Below, one piece after another: positions 12,340-23,478 of a stretch of DNA of 64,000 nt; the first letter of the stretch is position 1, and each line of letters begins with the position of its first letter. The position numbers and the translations under genes are program-made. Origin of the DNA: Tillandsia leiboldiana (taxonomy: Eukaryota > Streptophyta > Magnoliopsida > Poales > Bromeliaceae); NCBI GenBank assembly GCA_029204045.2, contig CM055080.1, positions 4,881,133-4,945,132 on the forward strand, read 5' to 3'. Under the pieces are notes generated by a model. That model saw nothing but the letters and a program-made list of their open reading frames with translations. It ran no database searches and was not told the origin of the DNA.

Positions 12340-12715
12340 GAGTCCGCACGCAAAACGGAGCACAGTGCCGGAATCCGCACGCAAAACGGTGCACGGTGCC
12401 GAAGTCCGCACGCCAAACGGAGTCCGCACGCAAAACGGTGCACGGTGCCGAAGTCCGCACGCAAAACGGTGCACGGTGCCGAAGTCCGCACACAAAACGG
12501 AGTCCCCACGCAAAACGGTGCACAGTGCCGGAATCCGCACGTAAAACGGTGCACGGTGCCGGAGTCTGCACGCAAAACGGAGTTCGCACGCAAAACGGTG
12601 CACGGTGCCGGAATTCGCACGCAAAACGGTGCACGGTGCCGGAGTCCGCACGCAAAACGAAGTCCGCACGCAAAACGGAGCACGCCGTCGGGGACCGCAC
12701 GCAAAACGGTGCAGA
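12340..12715 (-). repeat. Tandem array with core GCACGCAAAACGG
   Basis: Units of about 31 bases (CGCACGCAAAACGGTGCACG followed by GTGCCGAAGTC) are interspersed with 18-base short forms lacking the GTGCACGGTGCCG part. About 17 copies of the GCAAAACGG core are present. The reverse complement of this core is also arrayed in the oppositely oriented LTR at 20150-20965. Confidence 0.9.
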
Positions 12716-13928
12716 AGAACACAGTCCCAAACACAGAAAAGAGCAAGAGGGTCAATTACAGTCTAAAAGAACGCTCTAAAAAAACTGTACAAAAAATACA
12801 GAAAAACCAACACACGGGTCCTACCCGATTGCGCCGCCGTCGCCGAAACGCTCCGCCGGACGACCTCGCACGCAAAACGAGGTCCACGACGCGCCGCCGC
12901 ACCTCACGCAACCTCCTCCCTCACTCCCTCTCGCTCTCGGGTCCAGAAGAAAGAAAAGAAAGGGAGAAAATGGCCTGCGGGGGAGAAAGAAGAAGAAGAA
13001 GAAGAGGAAAAAGAGGGACGGTCCACGGTGCCGGTCCACGGAGCCGGTCCACGGCGCGGGCCAATGGGGAGCCCCAAACCGGTCGGTCCACAAGGCTGGG
13101 CGCGTGCACCAGGTCCACGCACGCGCCCAGCTCGCCACGTGGCGCGCGGTAACGCGCCCGCCACACGGGCGCGTTACACCGCGCCACCCCGGGCGCGGGA
13201 CACGCGCGCGCCACACCGGGCGCGCGTGCCCCAGCGCCCGCGCGGGCGCCAACGGGGGCCCGCCATGTGGCGGCCCCCCCCACGCGCGCCCATGCCGCAG
13301 GCGCGCTTCCCGAGCGCGCCTGCCTGCGCGCTGTGCCCCGCCGTACAGCGCCTCGGGAAAAGGGCCGCTCCTCGGGTCCCGTGCCGCGCCACACCTCGAA
13401 AAACGTGCCGCCTCGTCTCGAAAAACGCGCACTTCATCCGGGCTCCAAAACAAACAAATAAATAGTCCATTCTTAGCGATTTCGCGCGCTGAATCCAAAA
13501 ATGATGTCCATTTCTCTAAATTCTCATCCGAAAATTGCGGAGTGCCCCCGGATAGCCCACTCGATCCGATTTTCGCGCCGGGTCCATTTTTAAAGTCCGA
13601 TTTTGCCAAAATCCAACTCTAAAAATTCCCGAAGGCGACCGGAGAGGTAACTCTTATCCAAACTTCGCCCGGAGTCCAATTTTGACATCCGAATCGCGCG
13701 AAACCACCTCCAAACACCCGACGGGTCCTCCAATTTCCCACGGGATCCCCTTTTTAAACCCGAACTCCACACTTGTGTCCAAATTGCGCGCAAACAATAC
13801 CGACGCACCACGCAGGCCTCCAGTGATGCAACTAAATTCCAAATTGCATCACAAATCCATTCCTGGGCCCCAACACGCGCACAAACACCCCCAACGGCGA
13901 CCGTAAGCGGCCAAACAACCAGCGAACC

Positions 13929-14180
13929 CTACGCGGGGGATTCCGGGACCTCATATCCTCCCCCACTAAAAGAAAGTTTCGTCCTCGAAACTAAATCAAG
14001 TCCATCAGGGGTCACAAATACCACGGGTGGGTATCCATCAATACGCCTCCAGCTCCCGAAACACCACTCACTCTCCGTGATTGCTCCGCAACAACAACAG
14101 TAACTAGTACGGTATGGCCCGATGTGCAATTCTCTCATCTCTCGAACCAGAAATTGCAACGGGCGTCCCTCGTACTCCAA
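13929..14180 (-). pseudogene. Degenerate chromodomain and polypurine tract, end of chromovirus pol
   Basis: The minus strand encodes EYEGRPLQFLVREMRELH, followed after a degenerate stretch by SEWCFGSW and YPPVVF. These resemble the start and end of the chromodomain that closes Tekay/Del-type chromovirus integrases (usual form EYEGRP.QIL.RE.R.LR, then a TWE segment and YP.LF). Downstream, TTTCGAGGACGAAACTT and a purine run AGTGGGGGAGGA at about 13956-13967 lead straight into the LTR start at 13953. Chromodomains of this class are thought to steer integration to modified histones. The missing aromatic residues and frame changes make this one non-functional. Clade assignment is tentative. Confidence 0.55.
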
Positions 14181-14699
14181 TAATCACAGATCTCAAGAGG
14201 CAAGTCAATCACGGGCGAGGAAAATCACATCATTACTGAGCTGAGACGTGAAAAACAAAAGGGCTCCACTAAAAGGCTGGGGGAAACTGAAATAACCACA
14301 AGTGTAACACGCACCAAACCACATCATGGTGCCAACCTCAACAAGGCGACCCTAAGCATACCCGCACATTCATCCAATAAGGAAGGGAATCCAATAAGTT
14401 GGGGTCTTCACTCGGTTACTTCCCGATCCAAAACCACTCGAGTGGACTACACAACTGCAGGCTACCCTCAAAAGGGATCCTCAAGAGACATAATCCCATG
14501 CCACAGTTGGTCGCTCAACATGCTATCATAACCCCAACGGACCCACGGGTCGAAGTCGATCCCTCAACTAAAAAAGAACACCCTGACGGGGACCAAACCG
14601 TCGGTGAACGGGACTGAAAACTGGCTCGCAAGGCGATCATAAAGCTGATGCCCAAACTCGCGGTCAAAAGTCCGAAACACCCAAAAAAAAACTCTCACC
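14181..14699 (-). other. Internal or LTR-derived remnant, no coding recognised
   Basis: The block at about 14515-14680 (GCTATCATAACCCCAACGG, GAAAACTGGCTCGCAAGGCG) resembles 26025-26165 inside the family-A LTR and more weakly 43120-43230. So part of this stretch derives from LTR sequence rather than from pol. No domain was recognised. Confidence 0.45.
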
Positions 14700-15207
14700 G
14701 TTGTGTACCTACAACGTGGCATCACTGCCGTGCACCAACGGTGTGGCATCACTGCAGTGCACCAACGGCGTGGCATCACCACCGTGTATCAACGGTGTGG
14801 CATCACCACCGTGTCTCTACGGTGTGGCATTACTGCCGTGCACCAACGGCGTGGCATCATCACCGTGTATCAACGGTGTGGCATCACCACCGTGTATCAA
14901 CGGCGTGGCATCACCACCGTGTATCAACGGCGTGGCATCACCACCGTGTATCAACGGCGTGGCATCACCACCGTGTATCAACGGTGTGGTATCACCACCG
15001 TGTATCAACGGCGTGGCATCACCACAACGGTGTGGCATCATCACCGTGTATCAACGGTGTGGCATCACCACCGTGTATCAACGGCGTGGCATCACCACCG
15101 TGTATCAACGGCGTGGCATCACCACCGTGTATCAACGGCGTGGCATCACCACCGTGTATCAACGGCGTGGCATCACCACCGTGTATCAACGGTGTGGTAT
15201 CACTCAA
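14700..15207. repeat. 27-bp tandem array
   Basis: Nearly 19 units of about 27 bases with consensus GGCATCACCACCGTGTATCA plus ACGGCGT, interrupted by a 15-base partial unit near 15020. Because 27 is divisible by three, all three plus-strand frames stay open and encode repeats such as GVASPPCIN. That is a by-product and not evidence for a protein. Confidence 0.95.
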
Positions 15208-15599
15208 GCATCAAGGCCTCAGATCCTCACAGTACTATACCCAACACTACCTCGAAATTCCGGAGCTGAGAAAGGGCCAAAAGATCAACAGGCAAAAACC
15301 AGGGCCCCAACTGCACTGGGCAGGACCAATAACACCCATCTATGTGCAACACGTGATCAGGTATCTGAACCTCACGAGCACAAGCTAAGGGTCCTATCTC
15401 TAGCCCATACATCAATGCAAATGCCCTGCCACCACGTGGCTAGCTGCCCCCGAATCCTCATCCTGTGCGACATAGACGCTCTCGCTCGGGGGTGGTCGTC
15501 CGTCGGACTGCCGCGAAGAAGTGGCCCTAACTATCTGGCCATAACCTGTCGAAACTCCGCCTGTCTGGAAGAGCGGAGGAGGAGGAGCCGAAGATACCA
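15208..15599. other. Spacer in retroelement remnant
   Basis: No domain or repeat was recognised. It sits between the 27-bp array and a gag remnant on the minus strand, so it is probably decayed internal sequence of the same element. Confidence 0.4.
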
Positions 15600-16240
15600 A
15601 TGCGACTGATGACCCCGCTTTAGGACAAAACCATGATCTGTGCCCTACCTGTGGTCACACTACGGCGCAGAATGCAGCCCACCACAAAAGACACAGTCAT
15701 CCCGCTGCTGCTGATACACCGGCTGTGGAGAACCTCCTGGTCTCTGTCTCCTCTGAGACTCACGACCCTCAGACTGGGATCGTGGCGGCCCCGGGGGTCT
15801 CGATCTATTCGGCTGTCCAAACACAGGCGGCACTGGATGCCTCTCCCCGGAGCTGGTCCCTGGCGCTCCGTCTCTCTCTGACATGATCACTGATCCTCGG
15901 TCAACCCGCTAAGCATGCTCAATCGCTGCATCTAACGTTGGCACCCGCCGAGAATACACCAAGTGATAGATATTCCGATGCAGTCCTTTCTCAACTAGCT
16001 CAACCTCCTGGGCCTCATCCAGGCGACATGAGGTACACCACTCAACAATCGCAAAACTCGCGAACATACTCTAGAAGAGGTCGACTCCCCTGCTGCAGGA
16101 GTCTAAGATCCCCTTCCAGTTTCTGCTTACACTGTCGGGAAAGAAGGCCCTGAGCCGCAAAGCACGAAACTGGTTCCAAGTCAACAACTGCGCTCCAGGT
16201 AGTCCAACAGGATGAACTCGAAGCCACCAAATCTAACACT
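15600..16240 (-). pseudogene. Gag remnant with zinc knuckle
   Basis: The minus strand reads QCKQKLEGDLRLLQQGSRPL then LEYVREF, which is the conserved gag signature of plant chromoviruses (a Gln-Gly-x-x-x-Leu-x-Glu-Tyr core). It continues through a VELVEKGL segment to a proline and arginine-rich linker. The knuckle CVFCGGLHSAPQC near 15660-15700 keeps a C-x2-C-x4-H-x4-C spacing. A stop near 15905 and frame changes near 16050 break it. Together with the chromodomain remnant at 13929-14180 it suggests the minus-strand element once had a full gag-pol, from which protease through integrase are now missing. Confidence 0.7.
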
Positions 16241-16244
16241 AGCA

Positions 16245-16627
16245 ACCGCCTGGTAACCCGGCCAGGGCATGTGCCCACCTGGTAACTCGGCCAGGGCATG
16301 TGCCCACCTGGTAACTCAGCCAGGGGCAACACCCTCCTGGTAACACAGCCATGGAAAAACGCCCTCCTGGTAACTCAGCCAGGAAAAATGCCCTCCTGGT
16401 AACTCAGCCAGGGAAAAACGCCCTCCTGGTAACTCAGCCAAGGAAAAAGGCCCTCCTGGTAACTCAGACAGGGAAAATATCCTCCTGGTAACTCAGCCAG
16501 GGAAAATGTCCTCCTGGTAACTCGGCCAGGAAAAATGCCCTCCTGGTAACTCGGCCAGGGAAAATGTCCTCCTGGTAACTCGGCCAGGGAAAATGTCCTC
16601 CTGGTAACTCAGCCAGGGAAAATGTCC
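16245..16627. repeat. About 30-bp tandem array (CTCCTGGTAACTCAGCCAGG)
   Basis: Roughly 12 units of CTCCTGGTAACTC(A/G)GCCAGG followed by GAAAATGTC or GAAAAATGCC. The CCTGG and CCAGG ends of each unit can pair with each other. The ORF across it encodes PGGHFPWPSYQED repeats and is not credited as a gene. Confidence 0.95.
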
Positions 16628-16842
16628 ACACAGCTGGGATCGCCGTCACTCCAAACGGCTCCCACAACAACACCCCACTCATAGGCGAGAAGAACCGACT
16701 GACGCGGCAAAGATTCAAAAATCCCGATAAACTAGTGTCTAGAACCTCAATCAAATAAGAACAGACTCTAGGCTCAGCCTATCGAAGTCCTCGATCCTTT
16801 ATCGTTCAGGGATTTGGCCCTTCTCGGTTAAAGTGGGAAACA
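16628..16842 (+). other. Junction and possible end of a truncated 5' LTR
   Basis: Somewhere between about 16690 and 16760 the minus-strand sequence gives way to sequence leading into a plus-strand primer site. If the primer site is real, the bases ending GTGGGAAACA at about 16842 are the end of a 5' LTR. This end does not resemble the GGGGCGTGACA end of the downstream plus-strand LTR, so the pairing of the two is uncertain. Confidence 0.35.
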
Positions 16843-19088
16843 GATTAGAGTGGTATCGGAGCCTAGGAATAGTCCTAGGTGGTTAGCAACCTTAGGGAGA
16901 CCCTAGGGATTAGCACGAGAGAGCGTGTGGATTATTGGGCGAAAGTAATTGATTGGCTATTGTTGTTCCCAAAAAGGATGTTGGGACTGATCGAGGGCGA
17001 CGAGCTTTCATTCTTCGGATATTACGTTGGCGGCCGACAACGTAATGTTGGAGATGAAAAGGAGTACCCTCTTATACTTTCGCATGATTGGGTCGACGAG
17101 CCTTTTTGTCGGTGTATAGACTGCGCGTTGCTCAAATGGCTAAATTTGGGCTGGTTGTGTCGTTGTGGTGTGCATATTAGCGATGACACCACATAGGGAG
17201 ACGGATCTGTTTTGACCCAGTCACGAGAGGGCTCGGGGTCAAACGACGTATACGAGCTGCGATAGCAGGGAACCGCATCTGTTGGAGTGGTCCAGCAGCA
17301 GGTCAGACTTCTTGCCGTCGGCGGAAATTCACTGCCGACAGGAAGACAGGTTTTGACGCCTAAGAGTAACGTCAGCGTGACAGTTGGAGCAGATAGATGG
17401 GCTCCAGTGACTGATAGCGCAACAAGTTGAGGCTGCATAAATGACGCATAGGTATACGGCGTCGCCGCCCGGAGGGGCGACAGTAAAGAAATGGCTGTGG
17501 CCGCTGAACTTTTGTCGGCGCAGCCAACACCTTCAGCATAGGGTGTTTTACGCTTGTGTCAGCTAGGTTGCTGGCAAAGTATGGTTAGTAAGGTCTAGTA
17601 AGAGACCGACTCGCGAGATAAATGGTGATTGCTATGTCGCGAGAGCCAAGTTGCAGTGCCCTGAGGGTTAGGGCAAGAAAGATTTACGAGCCTGGCGGCG
17701 TGAATTTGCCCCTGATGACGGTAGTAACCGTGTGGCGCGACAACTGTGGCTGTGTTGCCGCATAGTAGAGTTGGTGAGGCCCAGAGTAGGCTTCAGGATG
17801 CGGGAACCTCTCGAAAGAGCGAGAGTTTTGTGGCGCCGTTCTGATGAATCGGTGTAATGGCAAGGGTTGCCACCGTAGTCTTTGCGAGTTGATCACCAGA
17901 GTTGGTGGACAGTTATTTTTGGTGCCTCAACCTAGTTGGGAGAGGTGTACAGGAGTTACGCGCGTGTTTAAGCAAGTTGCTTAACATTCTGGATTACGCA
18001 AGTTAGCGTAGGGGCGTAGGACGCCCAACTGTTTAGGTGCTCATGGAGCACAGGTACGGTTTAGCCAGAGAGAGCTGATTAGGTGGTGTATTAGCCTTTG
18101 CCCAGTGTGGCCAGAGTTGATATAGAGAGTTTGGGTCGTGGATTGACGACTTGTTGGTTGATTTTGCTCAGTGGAGCATAGTGGTCGCGTGGCGACGATT
18201 AGCGGGTTCGCTTGTGGACGATCCGTGCCTGGACCATGTTTGTGGACTGTGGGCCTGTAGCCCAGTGGGCAGGCGCAGTCAGCTGTGAGAGACAGCGGCC
18301 CGAGACCTGATGGCGGGGCATGATAGAGATTTGGTCGGGGCGGTAGTCCGAGCGACGACCCAAGAACGTGAAATGCCACGTGTGAGCCTTGAGGCTGTTA
18401 GTACACCGAGAGTGTGTGATATGATCAGGCCGTAGTGCTAGGGGTGATCGAGGTTCTGTAGCTCCTAGTGGGAGTGCTGGGGTAGCAATCCTAAGTGTGG
18501 ATCTACCCGTATGACGATTGGATCTTTGTGCTAGTGAGAGTCATTGTACAGTGTTGGACTAGTTGGGCTATAGGCCCCTATTGGATCGTGGTCTGCGGAC
18601 CTATTAATAGACCTAGATATCGGGTTAGCTGATAACCCGTGGACATGGAGCGCTTGTAGCGTGTGTGATAGTTGAGGACTCGTGGATTGGCCTTTGCCCT
18701 CCACATTAGGCAGCGGAGCGATCGGAAATGCGGTAGATGTAACTAGTTGCAGATGCAACCTCATTGTGAAAAGAATGATGGCGGAATTAAAGTGAAAATT
18801 TCGCAAGTAAAAACTGGATCATTCGTGGCAATTGAGAGAACAAGTGCTCAACTGTGTCTTTCACCTACTTGGTGAAAGTGGCCAGACACCAGGTCTGTGT
18901 TTGTCCCTAAGTTGCGATAGGGATTCATGAATGAGTTGCTCGTGTAGTCCTGGCGAGCAGGAAATTTGATGCCGGTCACGATATACAGTGAGCCCAGTAG
19001 TGAGGGCAAGATTTCCTCACTCTCGATCAAGTAGGAGTCGAGATGTAATTCAAGTTTCGAGGACGAAACTTATTTTAAAGGGGGTAGA
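16843..19088 (+). mobile_element. Internal region of a plus-strand LTR element without recognisable genes
   Basis: It starts GATTAGAG then TGGTATCGGAGCC near 16852, a primer site one base off the initiator-tRNA-Met match and in the same leader context (GATTAGA before it) as the minus-strand elements at 25213 and 47353. It ends with TTTCGAGGACGAAACTT and AAAGGGGGTAGAA at about 19050-19088, the usual chromovirus 3' end and purine tract. The 2.2 kb between hold only short frames and no gag or pol motif that I recognise. That suggests a deleted or non-autonomous (LARD-like) element. Confidence 0.55.
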
Positions 19089-19903
19089 ATGTAATGTACC
19101 GAATTTTTGGCACATAAATAAATGTAAATAAAGGTGGTATGAAATACTAGTGTTATGAAAGTTGGGGAAGTAAGGAACATTTGGACGTGAGTTGGGCCCA
19201 ATTCGGGTTAAAATGGAGAGATCTAAAAATTTATTGGAGAAAGGGGGCCCAGATTTTTAGTGGAAAATTCATAGTGTCGGAAAATTCCGAAAAAATTACG
19301 GGAGCCCCGTAAATATGTTTTAAGACCACAGAAAAAGTTCCGCGTTAATCGGAGGCCGGATAGTGGGAACGGGCTCCGCCAACAGTGTCGAAAAATTCTG
19401 AAAAAATTACGGGAGCTGTGTAATTATGTTTTAAGGTCACAGTAAAAATTTGGCGTTGATCGGATATCCGGATTGCTAGAACGGGGTCCGCCAATGATTC
19501 TGGACACAGCGAGGCTTTTGGTGGCCCAGAAATGGCCCAAACTGAAAATTTAAAATTTTCTGTGGTAAATTAAGCCGAAACGAAGCCGCCTGTCAAATTT
19601 GGACGGAAACGGACGAAAAACGGATAGAAAACGAGACAAAAACGGATTTTCTAAGGCGTCGGCGCGTGGATCGAGGCACGCATGCGTGCTGCGCAAGGCG
19701 CGCAGCAGGCCCGCGTGGCCGCATGGCGCAGGAGGCGCGGCATGGGGGGAAATTCGAATTTCGAATTTCCTCGCCACATGGCGATCCCCCATTGGGGGGC
19801 TTTGTGCACCGGGTCCAATGAAACTCCTTCTTCTTCTTTTTTTTTTCTTTCTTCCTTCTCCCCGCAGCTTCTCTTTTCTCATTTTCTTCTCCACCCGAGC
19901 GCT

Positions 19904-19936
<33 letters not shown>

Positions 19937-20149
19937 AGGGAATCTCGTGGGTTGGAGCGGCACGTCGGCGACCTCGTGAAGCGCGCGAAGTGCTTCAAAA
20001 ATCAGATGGGCGACGCGACTCTGTCGAGGTAGGTCCCGCGTGTTAATTTTGTGGTATTTTTGGCACAATTTTTTTTAGCCTCCTTTTGGACATTAGATTT
20101 GACCCCCTGTGCCGTTTGCGTGTTAGGGACCGAGTTCTACTGTACCGTT

Positions 20150-20965
20150 GCTGCCCGGACTGTCGCAGGCAGTTTTGGCGCGTCTCGTTTTGCGTGCAAG
20201 TTGTAGAAAATGCACCGTTTTGCGTGCGGATTCGACGAAAATGCACAGTTTTGGGCGCAAATTCGGAGAACGTGCACCGTTTTGCGTGCAACATTGAAAG
20301 AGAAAAGTGCATCGTTTTGCGTGCCAACCCGAGGTACGTGCTCCGTTTAGCGTGCCGGTTGTGTTATCGCGCACCGTTTTGCGTGCAGTCTCTAATAATA
20401 TACATCGTTTTTCGTGCAGGGATAGAAAAACGTGCACCGATTTACGTGCAATGTGGAAAAAGCAACGTGCACCGTTTTGCGTGCCAACCCGAGGTACGTG
20501 CTCCGTTTTGCGTGCCGATCGTGTTATCGCGCACCGTTTTGCGTGCCGACCCTAATATTTTTGCATCGATTTGCGTGCAGGACTAGAAAAGCGTGCATCG
20601 TTTTGCGTGCAACCCTACAAGCGAACGTGCACCGTTTTGCGTGCAGATTTGAGGTACGTGCTCCGTTTTGCGTGCCGATCGTGTTATCGTGCACCGTTTT
20701 GCGTGCCGACCCTAATATTTTGCATCGATTTGTGTGCAGGACTAGAAAAGCGTGCATCGTTTTGCGTGCAACCCTACAGTCGAACGTGCACCGTTTTGCG
20801 TGCAGATTTGAGGTACGTGCACCGTTTTGCGTGCAGGTTGAGTTGACGCGCATCGTTTTGCGTGCCGACTGAAGTGGCGCTCATCGTTTTGCGTGTGAGT
20901 TTTTCTGACGCGCACCGTTTTGCGTGCAGGTTTGGTGGACGTGCACCGTTTTGCGTGCAAGCTCG
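20150..20965 (+). repeat. Tandem array of GTGCACCGTTTTGCGTGC
   Basis: About 24 copies of the 18-base core or close variants, spaced by linkers of about 12-25 bases. A higher-order unit of roughly 160 bases is repeated at about 20490-20650 and 20652-20810. The core is the reverse complement of the array core at 12340-12715, and the two arrays are carried in LTRs of opposite orientation. The open frames (repeats of HRFAC, VLRAD) are side effects. Confidence 0.9.
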
Positions 20966-21389
20966 AGGGAACAAGTGGAATCGCGCGGAGACCAATTGCA
21001 AGTGTCTACAAGCAATTGGGTACACTACAAGGTGGGGGATTCTGCCGAAATTGGGTGACCTCTCCCCTTGCTCCCTTGCTTTTCGATTCGAAGCATGATA
21101 GTAGCCTGTTAGAGGCGTTAGGTAATTATGATTATAATTGCCTGCGTGGTTGGATTCAGATGAAAAAGTGCAACTGTTGATTGCCAGAGATAGAGGAATA
21201 GATGTGCATGTGCAAATGGACACAGAGGAAAAGTGCAACTGTTGGTTGCCAAGATATATGATGAATATGCATGCGTAGAAGTAATTACTGTTTGTTGAAT
21301 GAGATGAAAATAATTGCATGCACGAAAAGATCAGCTATTAATGTTTGTGATCATGTTAGGATATAACCCTAGGAATCATGTGACATAGG

Positions 21390-22000
21390 GGAACAGAACT
21401 TGTTGGTATTAAGACTAGGAGAAAACCTAGTATAGGGGTTTGACGAGTGACATCAACTTAGGAGTTATCCTAGGGAGGACGAGTGGCATGGTCTTAGGTG
21501 ACAACCTAAGGACACTGGATAGAGTGATCAACATAGAGTCGGAGAACTCTAGAATGTATATGACGTGGAACTTAGGTAAAGGAAACCTAAGGAGAACTAG
21601 TGATCAACATAGAGTCAAGGAACTCTAGGACAAGTATGACATGGAACTTAGGTAAAGAGAACCTAAGGTGAACTAGTGGTCAGCATAGAGTCAAGGAACT
21701 CTAGGACAAGTATGACATGGAACTTAGGTAAAGGGAACCTAAGTTGAGCTAGAAGAGTTTAAACTCACAGACAGAAAAATAGAGTCAAGTTGACTCTAGG
21801 ATTCGGTAAGGAATCAAGAGAATGGAAAAAATGGATCAAGTGTGGAGACATGAAAGGGGAAAACAGGAAATTAGAGTCGATGTAACTCTAAGATAATAGT
21901 GGAACATGAAATTAGAGTCAGTGTAACTCTAAGTTAATAGTGGAACAGGAAAAATAGAGTTAAGTTAACTCTAGGATTCAATGAGGAATCAGGAAAGTGG
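21390..22000 (+). repeat. Hairpin-rich repeat block
   Basis: A series of short inverted repeats each of about 16-22 bases: GACTAGGAGAAAACCTAG, CTTAGGTGACAACCTAAG, AGAGTCAAGGAACTCT and CTTAGGTAAAGGGAACCTAAG among others. Three consecutive units of about 77 bases (from about 21527) each hold two such hairpins. The stems differ in sequence but pairing is kept. Confidence 0.75.
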
Positions 22001-22435
22001 GATAAGATCCCAAGGTTAAAGAGTTGATCAAATATAACCCTAGAAAGTCATAGGGTGTCTGGGCAAATGGACAATAACTTTAACTTCAATTTGAGTTAAA
22101 TAAATAATGGTGAAATGTTTAAGAGTCCAGGAGACTCTAATTATCCTTATGGCAAGACCTAGGATAAGAGGTAATAAATGCAAAAGGTAAAGTTTAATAG
22201 CAAGCTAAAAGTGGCTAAAAGAGCATATCGAGAATGTAAATGGCGCCTTCGAATTTGAGACTCGTCATTGTGGAGCAGGACTCCCTGGGCAGTGATCCGT
22301 CGGACGAGGTACTTTCGAAAGGCTAAAAGTGAAAGTAAAGAGCTAAATGCTTAAAGAAAGAGATTGCCAGTGGCAAAAAGGGGGCTACAAGCTCGTATAA
22401 GACAGAAAAGCAACTGTTAAGAGCAAAGAGGCCAA

Positions 22436-22503
22436 GTGCTAAAGTAAAAGAGAAAGAAAAGAGAAAGAAAAGAAAAGAGAAAGAAAAGAAAAGAAAAAGA
22501 TAA
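22436..22503. repeat. Purine-rich GA/A tract
   Basis: About 65 bases of A and G only on the plus strand (AAAGAGAAAGAAAAG units), inside the plus-strand LTR. Confidence 0.85.
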
Positions 22504-23455
22504 AATGGGCGTACCTCCGGGGGCGAACGTACAACTGTCGGAGTTGGACAGGGTCCCTCTCCCGGGCAGCGACCCGTATGACAGGTTCTAGAGTACTCTT
22601 GTCAGAGTTGGGCAGTGACCCTATCGGGCAGTGTCCCGTATGACAAGTCCCCCCGGTAGGACGGGGTAACACTTGCGAGTGTTATCGGCAATCTTAGAAA
22701 TCTTATCTGATGGTAGCAGGACTACCGGGCTGGGGCCCGTTGGATAAGAATTTCTGAGGGTTAACTTAAATTAAACCACCATAGGGTAAAGAATAAGAAG
22801 AACAGAGAGTGGCCAAGGTGGCCGGGTTAGGGTAACCCAGTATACAGCGGCTTAGTGGCCGAGTTGGTGGTTAGTTGCCTAGTGTGGCTAGACAGTGTAG
22901 TGCTGGGTCGATGAGTATATACAGACAGTGATGTATTATTTTGCATAGCTGCATTTGATATTGAGGATTTTAGTTTCCTAGCACTATTATTATTGCTTCC
23001 ATTGGACCAAGTGGTGTAGGACACTTTTTCTCGGTGGTTGAACCCACTGGGAACTCTGTCAGGAGTTCTCACACCCCTTGGGTGCACCCCCCCCACAGGT
23101 TCAGGTATGGATGCAGCGATCGCGACGGTTCAGAGGCAGACGGCGAGGTATACGGCAGGGGCAAGGGCCCAGCAGCATAGAGACCTAGAGGGTCTAGCAG
23201 AGGTACCTTTCTTTTATGATCGAGTGAACCCTGTATGGTGAGGAAATGATGTAAAAGAATTGTAATAATTTTATTTGCAAGTTCAGAGATGTAAAGTGTA
23301 ATAAGTGTAATTAATGGTTCACTTTTGTATGCTTCCATTTTCGCATTAACTATTTGTTATTGAATGAAAGTTTTAAATTTGTAGTGATTTTTAGCACTCT
23401 GATATTGAGCTTCCGCATACACTTGTTGTGTTATTATGGATGTTACCGTTCCTTT

Positions 23456-23478
23456 CGGGTAGGAAAAGGTCTTACCCG
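23456..23478 (+). other. Stem-loop near the LTR 3' end
   Basis: CGGGTA pairs with TACCCG around a loop containing GGAAAAGGTC. It is followed on the sense strand by ATT and GGCGGGTCTGTT, then the LTR end GGGGCGTGACA. It matches the arrangement in the minus-strand LTRs. Confidence 0.65.

Larger units (their letters stand above)
10452..13953 (-). repeat. 3' LTR (about 3.5 kb) of a minus-strand chromovirus
   Basis: On the minus strand it starts TGAGGTCCCGG directly after a purine tract at about 13956-13966 and ends GGGGCGTGACA at 10452. The outer end carries the stem-loop shared with other LTRs in this window (10505-10526). It contains a tandem array at about 12340-12715 and a GC-rich stretch at 12830-13420. 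Frames through the array and GC-rich stretch are open in several phases at once, the mark of repeats and base composition rather than genes. Confidence 0.75.

Noticed and set aside
12174..12779. Several overlapping long frames (up to 193 residues) on both strands
   Set aside because: All come from an 18/31-base tandem array within an LTR; phases are open together because of the repeat.
12821..13622. GC-rich frames up to 262 residues encoding Arg/Ala/Pro-rich proteins
   Set aside because: High GC suppresses stops in all frames; sequence is inside an LTR and there is no domain.
14648..15609. 246-302-residue repeat proteins (GVASPPCIN repeats), considered as a repeat effector or structural protein
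   Set aside because: A 27-base repeat keeps every frame open; no signal peptide, start context or conserved ends.
16879..17196. 105-residue frame MVSNLRETLGIS, considered as gag of the plus-strand element
   Set aside because: No gag, zinc-knuckle or pol motif was found and the frame is not longer than chance in this region.
14700..20965. CRISPR-like arrays (regular repeats with spacers)
   Set aside because: Eukaryotic context, repeats and spacers vary together, no Cas genes; these are minisatellites in LTRs.
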